Positions 32,931 to 40,356 of a DNA stretch of 64,000 nt are shown here, in pieces. Under the pieces are notes generated by a model. The model ran no database searches, was not told the DNA's origin, and worked only from the letters and a program-made list of their open reading frames with translations. Numbering within the stretch: position 1 is the stretch's first letter; every line of letters begins with the position of its first letter. Origin of the DNA: an uncultured Cuneatibacter sp. (GTDB lineage: Bacteria > Bacillota > Clostridia > Lachnospirales > Lachnospiraceae). The stretch lies in the NCBI GenBank assembly GCA_934234215.1, contig CAKQHB010000002.1:124001-188000 (forward strand), given 5' to 3'. The translations under genes and the position numbers were made by a program.

Positions 32931-35368
32931 CATTTGAATATGCAGGACAGACAGCGCCGGTTTTACAGGAAATCAGCTTTTCCCTTTCTTCCGGAGAATT
33001 TGTGGTGCTGTGCGGACCGTCCGGCTGCGGAAAAAGTACGCTGCTGCGGCAGTTGAAGCCGGTGCTGACACCGGCTGGTATGCGGAGCGGGGAGTTACTT
33101 TATGAGGGAGAATCAGTGGAACAGCTTTCCGAGCGGAGACAGGCAGCGGAGATCGGTTTTGTGGGACAGTCCCCGGAAAATCAGCTTGTGACGGACAAAG
33201 TGTGGCATGAGCTGGCATTTGGATTAGAAAGCTTGGGAGAATCCACGGAGCGGATCCGTCGGAAAACAGCGGAGATGGCGAGCTTTTTCGGCATGGAAGG
33301 CTGGTTCGAAAAGGAAGTGCAGGAGTTGTCCGGCGGTCAGAAGCAGATGCTCAATCTGGCATCGGTGTTGGTGATGGCCCCGCAGATTTTAATTTTGGAT
33401 GAGCCGACGAGCCAGCTGGACCCGATTGCCGCGGAAGAATTTTTACAGGCAGTCGCAAAAGTAAATCGGGAGATGGGCGTCACGATCCTGATGACAGAGC
33501 ATCGTCTGGAGGAGGCTTTGCCGCTATGCAGTCGAATGCTTGTGATGGAGCAGGGGAAGCTGATTTATGATGGGAGTGTACAGGCAGCAGGAGAACAGCT
33601 GCGGCAGGAGCCTCCGGCATGGAGCGCGATGTTACCGACTGCAGTACAGGTGTGGATGGCCTGTGCACCAGATGCGGACGCAAAGCAGGAAAGCGAGCTA
33701 TTCGGACAGAATGTGATAGATCTGCAGCAGTGCCCGGTCACAGTGGGAGAGGGCAGACAATGGCTGGAAACTTATGAAGAGGTCTATGGTCTGAATTTGG
33801 TTCCGGCAGAAGATGCGACTGTGCAAGTGGAAGGCTCCTGCTGTTTGAAAGCAGAGAATGTCTGGTTTCGCTATGAAAAAGAAAGTCCGGATGTGCTGCG
33901 TGGGGCAAAACTGGAACTTCGCGCTGGCGAATTTTTGGCGGTGCTTGGGGCGAATGGAACGGGAAAAAGCACGCTTTTATCCGTATTGTGCGGAGTGCGG
34001 AAACCATCGCGGGGAAAAGTCACAAAGTCCGGTCGAATCGGATTACTTCCGCAAAATCCAGAATTATTGTTTTCACAAAAGACGGTGCTGGCAGAAGTAC
34101 GGGAGCAGGCAGAACCGGAGAAAGCAGACGAAATGTTGAAACGCTGTCTGCTGGAATCCGTTCGAGGGCAGCACCCGTTTGATCTGTCCGGTGGTGAAAA
34201 ACAGCGGTTGGCATTGGCAAAAGTATTGCTGACAGAGCCGGAGATTCTTGTGCTGGACGAGCCAACGAAAGGCATGGATGGATTGTGGAAAGTGGAGTTT
34301 GCACAGATGCTTCGGGAAATCACAGATGCCGGAACACCGGTATTGATGGTGAGTCATGATGTGGAGTTTTGTGCAAGATATGCCCATCGCTGCGCTCTGT
34401 TATTTGACGGTGGAATTGTGTGCGAGGAACCGACGAGACAGTTCTTTTCCGGAAATCGTTTTTACACGACGGCGGCGCATCGTATGGCAGGCAGACAGTT
34501 GCCGGAGGCGATTTTGCCGGAAGATATCATTGCAGCTTGTCAGAAAACCGGAGGAGAGAAAGAAAAGAAAAACAAAGGAGCTCAAAATCAGAAGCGAGGC
34601 AAAAAATCAGAGGAAAAGCCGGAAAAGAAAATGTCTGCGAAAGAGATGAGCAGGCGCGGACAAAAACAACGTGCATCCGCAAAGAGCTGGTGCATGGCAC
34701 TGTGCTTTCTGCTGCTGATTCCGGCGACAATCTGGATTGGCGCGAGCTATTTGCAGGATCAGAAATATTTGTTCATCTCTCTTCTGGTGTTACTGGAAGC
34801 AATCGTGCCGTTTTTTGTACTATATGAGGGCAGAAAACCGCAGGCGAGGGAGCTGGTACTCCTGGCAACTCTCTGCACCATCGGTGTGCTGGGGCGAACG
34901 GCATTTTATATGCTGCCACAGGTGAAGCCTGTGCTGGCACTTGTGATCCTGACGGGAGTGGCATTTGGAGCACAGACCGGATTTCTCATGGGAGCCATGA
35001 CGATGCTGCTGTCCAATGTCATCTTTGGACAGGGACCGTGGACGCCGTGGCAGATGTTTGCAATGGGCATCATCGGCTGTCTCGCGGGATTGCTCTATTA
35101 TGGAAAGCATCCCCATGTGATCCGTCTGATGGTGTTTGGATTTATAGCCGCAATCGTTGTATATGGCGGTCTGATGAATGGAGCCAGTGCCATCATGGCG
35201 CATGCAGTGTTGAATCCGAAAACACTGCTGGCATATTACATTTCGGGATTTCCGATGGATGTGATCCACGGGGGATCTACGGCAGTTTTTTTGCTGCTGG
35301 GAACGGAGCCGCTGCTGTCCAGACTGGAACGCATGAAAATCAAATATGGTCTGCTTGCAGGGGGTTGA
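32903..35368 (+). CDS. Fused ECF transporter: EcfA1-EcfA2 ATPases plus S component
   Basis: A single 821-residue polypeptide. ATPase 1 (about 1-225) has Walker A Gly-Pro-Ser-Gly-Cys-Gly-Lys-Ser-Thr, signature Leu-Ser-Gly-Gly-Gln and Walker B Ile-Leu-Ile-Leu-Asp-Glu-Pro-Thr. ATPase 2 (about 310-520) has Gly-Ala-Asn-Gly-Thr-Gly-Lys-Ser-Thr, Leu-Ser-Gly-Gly-Glu-Lys and Leu-Val-Leu-Asp-Glu-Pro-Thr. A Lys/Glu-rich linker (about 550-590) leads to a six-span S component (about 595-815) with Phe-Gly-Gln-Gly-Pro-Trp-Thr-Pro-Trp-Gln. GGAGG at 32891 fits ATG 32903; the long open frame upstream is a shadow of ecfT. The S component would define substrate; corrinoid is inferred from the riboswitch. The promoter of thrS starts inside its stop codon. 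Confidence 0.92.
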   Translation: MEQYTVRNLTFEYAGQTAPVLQEISFSLSSGEFVVLCGPSGCGKSTLLRQLKPVLTPAGMRSGELLYEGESVEQLSERRQAAEIGFVGQSPENQLVTDKVWHELAFGLESLGESTERIRRKTAEMASFFGMEGWFEKEVQELSGGQKQMLNLASVLVMAPQILILDEPTSQLDPIAAEEFLQAVAKVNREMGVTILMTEHRLEEALPLCSRMLVMEQGKLIYDGSVQAAGEQLRQEPPAWSAMLPTAVQVWMACAPDADAKQESELFGQNVIDLQQCPVTVGEGRQWLETYEEVYGLNLVPAEDATVQVEGSCCLKAENVWFRYEKESPDVLRGAKLELRAGEFLAVLGANGTGKSTLLSVLCGVRKPSRGKVTKSGRIGLLPQNPELLFSQKTVLAEVREQAEPEKADEMLKRCLLESVRGQHPFDLSGGEKQRLALAKVLLTEPEILVLDEPTKGMDGLWKVEFAQMLREITDAGTPVLMVSHDVEFCARYAHRCALLFDGGIVCEEPTRQFFSGNRFYTTAAHRMAGRQLPEAILPEDIIAACQKTGGEKEKKNKGAQNQKRGKKSEEKPEKKMSAKEMSRRGQKQRASAKSWCMALCFLLLIPATIWIGASYLQDQKYLFISLLVLLEAIVPFFVLYEGRKPQARELVLLATLCTIGVLGRTAFYMLPQVKPVLALVILTGVAFGAQTGFLMGAMTMLLSNVIFGQGPWTPWQMFAMGIIGCLAGLLYYGKHPHVIRLMVFGFIAAIVVYGGLMNGASAIMAHAVLNPKTLLAYYISGFPMDVIHGGSTAVFLLLGTEPLLSRLERMKIKYGLLAGG

Positions 35369-35392
35369 CATTTTTGATGCGCCGTGTATAAT
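35365..35392 (+). promoter_or_regulatory. Consensus promoter for thrS
   Basis: Perfect TTGACA (35365-35370) and perfect TATAAT (35387-35392) with a 16-bp spacer; the -35 box overlaps the stop codon of the ECF gene. Confidence 0.85.
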
Positions 35393-35404
35393 AAATTTAC
35401 AAAT

Positions 35405-35643
35405 GCGATGAAGGAGAAAGTACACTGTTGCTTTGAACTCAGAGAGGGTCATATATTGGTGTGAGTGACCTGTTCAGACCCAGTTGGAAGACCACTCCGG
35501 AGCTGCTCTGCGAGAAAGCATAAAACAGGAGCATAAGCAGAGACGACCGATGCGCGTTATGCATCTGATGAGTGAAATCCAAGGTGGAACCGTGTGAGAA
35601 TTTGCACCCTTGGGCAGAAGAGCTGCCCAGGGGTGTTTTTGAT
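35405..35643 (+). promoter_or_regulatory. T-box riboswitch of thrS
   Basis: Leader with the T-box features in order: a K-turn-like GATGA and AGTA motif at the 5' base of stem I (about 35406-35421), a candidate Thr specifier ACC followed by A at 35491-35494, the T-box sequence AAGGTGGAACCGTG (35581-35594), and a terminator hairpin (35605-35635). Uncharged tRNA-Thr should bind and favour the antiterminator, allowing thrS expression under threonine starvation. The specifier position is inferred by pattern, not by full folding. Confidence 0.9.
35605..35640 (+). terminator. T-box-controlled terminator
   Basis: 13-bp stem with one mismatch (35605-35617 with 35623-35635), AAGAG loop, then T5. Its left arm overlaps the region that would pair in the antiterminator. 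Confidence 0.9.
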
Positions 35644-35710
35644 TTCCAAAAACGGAAACAAACATCTCTCAGGCGGACATACAAGAACAATAGAGAAGGA
35701 GAAACACATC

Positions 35711-37474
35711 ATGAAGGTAATTTACAAAGATGGTACCGTTGCAGAATGTGCACCGGAAGAAGAGCTGCATGTGATCCGTCATACCGCAGCACACATCATG
35801 GCACAGGCAATCAAGCGTCTGTACCCCCACGCAGATTTTGGTTATGGTCCGGCTACGGAGCACGGATTCTACTATGATGTAGATCTGGGTGACACAAAGC
35901 TGACCGATGAAGATCTGGCAAACATCGAGAAAGAGATGAAGAAGATCGTCAAGGAAAACCTGCCGATCAAGCCTTTCATTCTGGATCGTCCGGATGCGAT
36001 CAAGCTGATGGAAGAGCGCGAAGAGCATTACAAGGTAGAGCATATCGGAGATCTGCCGGAGGATGCAGAGATCAGCTTTTACCAGCAGGGTGAGTACATT
36101 GACATGTGCGTAGGTCCTCACCTGACCTATACCAAGGCTTTGAAGGCATTTAAGATCACCCAGCAGTCCGGTGCTTACTGGAAGGGCGATAAGAAGAATA
36201 AGATGCTGACCCGTATCAACGGTATCGCATTTAAGACTCAGGACGAGTTAGATGCACATCTGAAGCTGATGGAAGAGGCTGAGAAGCGCGACCACAGAAA
36301 GATCGGCCGTGAGATGGGTCTGTTCATGCTGAGAGACGAAGCTCCGGGATTCCCGTTCTTCCTGCCGAAGGGCATGGCTGTCAAGAATGCGCTGATCGAC
36401 TACTGGAGAGAGATCCATTACCGTGACAACTACGTTGAGATTTCCACTCCTCAGATCATGAGCCGTCAGCTGTGGGAGACCAGCGGTCACTGGGATCACT
36501 ACAAGGACAACATGTATTCCACAAAGATTGACGACGAAGATTATTGCATCAAGCCGATGAACTGCCCCGGCGGTGTTATGGTTTATGCAAGCCAGCCGCA
36601 CAGCTACAGAGAGCTGCCGATGCGTGTCGGTGAGCTGGGCGTTGTACATCGTCATGAGATGCGTGGTGCACTGCACGGTCTGTTCCGTGTACGCTGCTTC
36701 ACACAGGATGATGCCCACATCTTTATGAGAAAAGATCAGATTACAGACGAGATTAAGGGTGTTGTACATCTGATCAATGAAGTATATGAGAAGTTCGGAT
36801 TCAAGTATTTCATCGAGCTGTCCACCCGTCCGGAAGACAGCATGGGAAGTGACGAGGACTGGGAGGCAGCTACCAACGGTCTGAAGCACGCTCTGGAAGA
36901 GCTGAATCTGCCTTACATCGTCAACGAAGGCGACGGTGCATTCTACGGTCCGAAGATCGACTTCCATCTGGAAGATTCTCTGGGAAGAACCTGGCAGTGT
37001 GGTACGATCCAGCTGGATTTCCAGATGCCTTTGAACTTCCATCTGGAGTATACCGCTGAGAATGGTGAGAAGGAGCGTCCGATCATGATCCATCGTGTAT
37101 GCTTCGGTTCCATCGAGCGTTTCATCGGTATTCTGACCGAGCACTTTGCAGGTAAGTTCCCGGTATGGCTTGCTCCGGTACAGGCAAAGGTTCTGCCGGT
37201 ATCTGAGAAGACCCTGGATTACGCACGCGGCGTATATCAGGCTCTGAGAGATGCAGGCATCCGTACAGAGATCGATGAGAGAGATGAAAAGATCGGTTAC
37301 AAGATCCGTGAAGCTCATCAGGTAGAGAAGGTTCCGTACATGCTGATCCTTGGCGCAAAGGAAGCAGAAGCAGGTACAATCTCCATCCGTCTGAGAGATA
37401 CCGGTGACACCATCACCATGTCTCTGGATGAGTTCATCGAGAAGGTTCAGAAAGAAATCAAAGATCGTGTCTGA
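35711..37474 (+). CDS. thrS: Threonyl-tRNA synthetase lacking the TGS domain
   Basis: Charges tRNA-Thr with threonine. From ATG 35711 (AAGGAG 8 bases upstream) the protein has 587 residues. It begins almost directly with the second N-terminal (SAD, editing-site) domain, Ile-Arg-His-Thr-Ala-Ala-His-Ile-Met-Ala-Gln. The usual N-terminal TGS domain of about 60 residues is absent. The editing-domain Tyr-Ile-Asp-Met-Cys-Val-Gly-Pro-His-Leu, the class II motifs, the zinc-site Cys in Met-Asn-Cys-Pro-Gly and the anticodon-binding C-terminus are present. The frame is open upstream into the T-box leader, but that has no start signals. Controlled by the T-box. Confidence 0.96.
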   Translation: MKVIYKDGTVAECAPEEELHVIRHTAAHIMAQAIKRLYPHADFGYGPATEHGFYYDVDLGDTKLTDEDLANIEKEMKKIVKENLPIKPFILDRPDAIKLMEEREEHYKVEHIGDLPEDAEISFYQQGEYIDMCVGPHLTYTKALKAFKITQQSGAYWKGDKKNKMLTRINGIAFKTQDELDAHLKLMEEAEKRDHRKIGREMGLFMLRDEAPGFPFFLPKGMAVKNALIDYWREIHYRDNYVEISTPQIMSRQLWETSGHWDHYKDNMYSTKIDDEDYCIKPMNCPGGVMVYASQPHSYRELPMRVGELGVVHRHEMRGALHGLFRVRCFTQDDAHIFMRKDQITDEIKGVVHLINEVYEKFGFKYFIELSTRPEDSMGSDEDWEAATNGLKHALEELNLPYIVNEGDGAFYGPKIDFHLEDSLGRTWQCGTIQLDFQMPLNFHLEYTAENGEKERPIMIHRVCFGSIERFIGILTEHFAGKFPVWLAPVQAKVLPVSEKTLDYARGVYQALRDAGIRTEIDERDEKIGYKIREAHQVEKVPYMLILGAKEAEAGTISIRLRDTGDTITMSLDEFIEKVQKEIKDRV

Positions 37475-37500
37475 GACACACGTTATAAGTAAGTAAAAAA

Positions 37501-37544
37501 GATCAGCCATTTTGCGGAGAAATCTGCGAAGTGGCTGATTTTTT
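37501..37544 (+). terminator. Terminator after thrS
   Basis: Stem of about 16 bp with two wobble positions (37502-37517 with 37524-37539) followed by T7. Confidence 0.9.
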
Positions 37545-37556
37545 ACAACTGCGCCA

Positions 37557-37747
37557 TTTTGCAGAGATTCGAGACCTCCCTCGGCGTAACGAGCAGAAGT
37601 TCCTGTGCATCTGTCCAGCTTTCCACCTCTATAAGTGAAAACGCGCCTGCGGCTTGAACGGTTCACTTATAGAGGCACGCTGCACATCTGCACGACGGAA
37701 CTTTCCTGCTATGTTACACCGAGGGAGGTCTCAGATCTCTGCCAAAA
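37557..37747. repeat. 191-bp imperfect palindromic element
   Basis: The two arms are near-complete reverse complements: the outer ends pair TTTTGCAGAGAT with ATCTCTGCCAAAA, next GAGACCTCCCTCGG with CCGAGGGAGGTCTC, and the inner part CCTCTATAAGTGAA with TTCACTTATAGAGG. As RNA it would be one long hairpin with an about 20-nt G+C-rich tip. No ORF, no T-run. The inner CTATAAGTGAAAACGCGCC resembles the CTATAAAGTGAAAAAGCGCT block of the repeat modules at 10351 and 48416. It could be a MITE-like or REP-like element. It fills the gap between thrS and the spore germination gene. Confidence 0.85.
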
Positions 37748-37765
37748 ATTTCGAAGGATTGAAAA

Positions 37766-37795
37766 TGCATAGAAAAGCATGGAGGAAATATACTA
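37766..37795 (+). promoter_or_regulatory. Sigma-G/F-like sporulation promoter
   Basis: TGCATA (37766-37771), 17 bp, TATACTA (37789-37795). This is close to the forespore sigma-G consensus (TGMATA, CATACTA) and does not fit the housekeeping consensus at this spacing. Position about 36-54 bases before a SpoVAF/GerA-like gene is apt. Confidence 0.55.
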
Positions 37796-37830
37796 ATCAG
37801 GTGATAAAGTGAACAGATTCGTTTTCAGAA

Positions 37831-39273
37831 ATGGAGAACAGAAGCACAATGAGCAACACGAATGCACAGACGCAGATGGGCGGCAGTTTGTCGGAGATGA
37901 TGGAGGTTCTTGGCAGTCGCCTGCATGCGGAGGAGAATTTTGACCTGATTTATCGGGTGATGGAGCTGGGCGACCGCTCCTGCGCCCTGTATTTTCTGGA
38001 CGGCATGACGAAGGATGAGATTCTGGAGAAGATTATCGAGTTCATGCTGAAACAGGCGGATGGAAAGGGGCTTCCGGAGAATGCCCATGCATTTTCGAAA
38101 AAGTACATGCCATATGGGGAGATCGGGCTGGCAAAGACCGTGGAGGAGGCGATTCCGCAAGTATTGAGCGGCATTACACTGCTGATCGTGGAAGGATACG
38201 ACCAGATCATCACGATCGACTGCCGCACATATCCATCACGGGGCGTGGAGGAGCCGGGGCAGGACAAAGTCTTTCGCGGCTCAAAGGATGGATTTGTGGA
38301 GACGATGGTGTTCAATACGGCGTTGATCCGCAGACGCATTCGAGATCCAGAGCTGATTATGGAAGCAATGCAGGTTGGAAAAGCATCGAAGACGGATGTG
38401 GTGCTGGCGTATATGAAAGACCGGGTCGATTCGGAGCTTTTGACCAAGATTCGAAATCGGTTGGCATCGGTACAGGTGGATGCGTTGAATATGAATCAGG
38501 AGAGTCTGGCGGAATGCCTGTTTCCGGGAAAGTGGTACAACCCCTTTCCGAAGTTTAAGTTTTCGGAGCGCCCGGATGTGACAACAGCGCATTTGCTGGA
38601 GGGAAATCTTGTGATTTTGGTGGATAATGCGCCGTCCGCGATGATTTTGCCAAGCTCCGTGTTTGACATTGTGGAGGAGGCGAATGATTATTATTTTCCG
38701 CCAATTACAGGGACGTATTTACGATTATCAAGATTGCTGATTTCCGTAACAGCGCTGTTTCTGACGCCGCTCTGGCTGCTTTTGATGCAAAATCCGCAGT
38801 GGATTCCGGTGGGACTTTCTTTTATTCAGGTGCAGGATGACATTCGGATTCCGCTGATCTGGCAGTTCCTGATTTTGGAGATGGCGATCGACGGATTGAA
38901 GCTGGCGGCGGTGAACACGCCCAGTATGCTCACAACACCGCTTTCGGTCATCGCCGGTATTATGCTGGGAGACTATGCAGTGAGTTCCGGCTGGTTTAAT
39001 GCGGAACCGCTGTTGTATATGGCGTTTGTATCTATCGCGAATTATACCCAGGCAAATTTTGAGTTGAGTTATGCGCTGAAGTTTATGCGTATGCTCTCCC
39101 TGATTCTGACGGCACTGCTGGATGTGTGGGGATTTGTGCTTGGCTGTGTGCTGACCGTTACGGCGATCGCCTGCAACAAGACGATTTCGGGAAAGAGTTA
39201 TTTAGCGCCGCTGATCCCATTTTCGTGGAACAAATGCAGACGCCGTTTCCTGCGTCAGAGACTAAAGAAATAG
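37831..39273 (+). CDS. GerA-family spore germination protein, SpoVAF-like
   Basis: A 480-residue protein with a soluble N-terminal half (about 1-290) and four to five membrane spans in the C-terminal half. GerA/SpoVAF signatures include Ser-Arg-Gly-Val-Glu-Glu-Pro, Gly-Ser-Lys-Asp-Gly-Phe-Val-Glu-Thr, Asn-Thr-Ala-Leu-Ile-Arg-Arg-Arg-Ile, and Phe-Pro-Pro-Ile-Thr-Gly-Thr-Tyr-Leu-Arg. Acts in the spore inner membrane during germination. GerB and GerC partners are absent here, which suits SpoVAF better than a nutrient receptor A subunit. Start uncertain: ATG 37831 or ATG 37849, with GGAG at 37833 12 bases before the latter. Confidence 0.85.
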   Translation: MENRSTMSNTNAQTQMGGSLSEMMEVLGSRLHAEENFDLIYRVMELGDRSCALYFLDGMTKDEILEKIIEFMLKQADGKGLPENAHAFSKKYMPYGEIGLAKTVEEAIPQVLSGITLLIVEGYDQIITIDCRTYPSRGVEEPGQDKVFRGSKDGFVETMVFNTALIRRRIRDPELIMEAMQVGKASKTDVVLAYMKDRVDSELLTKIRNRLASVQVDALNMNQESLAECLFPGKWYNPFPKFKFSERPDVTTAHLLEGNLVILVDNAPSAMILPSSVFDIVEEANDYYFPPITGTYLRLSRLLISVTALFLTPLWLLLMQNPQWIPVGLSFIQVQDDIRIPLIWQFLILEMAIDGLKLAAVNTPSMLTTPLSVIAGIMLGDYAVSSGWFNAEPLLYMAFVSIANYTQANFELSYALKFMRMLSLILTALLDVWGFVLGCVLTVTAIACNKTISGKSYLAPLIPFSWNKCRRRFLRQRLKK

Positions 39274-39302
39274 TTGCAGTGCCCTTCCTTTTTTTCTATA
39301 AT
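39274..39302 (+). promoter_or_regulatory. Promoter for the fructokinase gene
   Basis: TTGCAG (39274-39279), 17 bp, perfect TATAAT (39297-39302), directly after the stop codon of the germination gene. Confidence 0.65.
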
Positions 39303-39362
39303 ACAAGTATACATGCGCGGGAAAAATCCCGAAGCGGATAGAAAATTGGGAGGGCATTTTTT

Positions 39363-40310
39363 ATGATGGATATTACAGCGATTGGCGAGGTTTTGATCGA
39401 TCTGACACAGACAGGAGTGAATGAGCAGGGCGTGCGCCAGTACGCAGCAAATCCCGGCGGAGCACCGGCAAATGTAGCCGTTGCAGCAGCGAGACTGGGT
39501 GCAAAGAGTTCTTTTATCGGCTGTGTCGGAAAGGATTCTTTTGGAGCAGGGCTGCGGGATACGCTGCGGGAGAACGGGGTTGAGACAAGCCAGATGCAGG
39601 AAGCAGACGATGTTCTGACGACGATGGCAGTTGTCAGCGTGACCGCAGACGGCGAGCGCAGCTTTTCGTTTTATCGGAATCCCGGCGCAGATTTGATGCT
39701 GGACAGCAGAAAGATCGCTGCCGGTGCATTGCAGGAGACAAAGGTTCTGCATTTCGGAAGCGTCAGCCTGACGGCAGATCCGTCCAGAACCTCCACCCTT
39801 GAGGCAGCTCGCAAGGCAAAAGAAAATGGTGTCTTGATTACATACGATCCGAACTTCCGCCCGGCGCTGTGGAGCGATCGGGAAGATGCGATTGTGCAGA
39901 TGCGCAAGCCGCTGTCGATGGTGGATATTATTAAAATCAGCGATGAAGAGATGGAGCTGATGACCGATGAGACGACACCGGAGAAAGCTGCGGAGGTGCT
40001 GCTTGGACAGGGCATTTCTCTGGCTCTGATCACCCTCGGTGCAGACGGCGTTTATTACAGCAATGGCAAAGAAAGCGGTCACATTCCCGGATACAAGGTA
40101 CAGGTGGCTGACACAAATGGAGCCGGAGACACATTCTTCGGAGCTTTTTTGAGCCGTCTGGTACAGAGAGAGGGATTGTTAGAAGGACTGGAAAAAGAAG
40201 AATTAGAACAGGCACTGCGTTTTGCAAATAAAGCAGCTTCCCTGACAACGAGCCGTCCCGGAGCGATTCCGGCGATGCCGTTTGCGGAAGAGCTGAAGGA
40301 CTTTCAGTAA
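39363..40310 (+). CDS. PfkB-family carbohydrate kinase, probable fructokinase
   Basis: ATP-dependent sugar kinase of 315 residues. Substrate-binding Asn-Pro-Gly-Gly-Ala-Pro-Ala-Asn-Val-Ala near residue 30 is typical of fructokinase (ScrK/CscK type) rather than ribokinase. Asp-Pro-Asn-Phe-Arg-Pro and the catalytic Asp-Thr-Asn-Gly-Ala-Gly-Asp-Thr-Phe-Phe-Gly-Ala are intact. GGGAGG 9 bases before ATG 39363. The next gene, 46 bases on, is an amylosucrase-like GH13 enzyme that would release fructose, so fructose 6-phosphate formation during sucrose use is likely. Other PfkB sugars cannot be excluded. Confidence 0.88.
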   Translation: MMDITAIGEVLIDLTQTGVNEQGVRQYAANPGGAPANVAVAAARLGAKSSFIGCVGKDSFGAGLRDTLRENGVETSQMQEADDVLTTMAVVSVTADGERSFSFYRNPGADLMLDSRKIAAGALQETKVLHFGSVSLTADPSRTSTLEAARKAKENGVLITYDPNFRPALWSDREDAIVQMRKPLSMVDIIKISDEEMELMTDETTPEKAAEVLLGQGISLALITLGADGVYYSNGKESGHIPGYKVQVADTNGAGDTFFGAFLSRLVQREGLLEGLEKEELEQALRFANKAASLTTSRPGAIPAMPFAEELKDFQ

Positions 40311-40356
40311 AGGGAAGACGTCCGAAAAAAAGAGACGCCCCGGAATGGAGAGCAGG

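Noticed and set aside
36248..37666. Long minus-strand open frame of 472 codons opposite thrS
   Set aside because: It lies entirely opposite thrS and its terminator, has Cys/His-rich composition typical of an antisense shadow and no ribosome site or recognisable domain.
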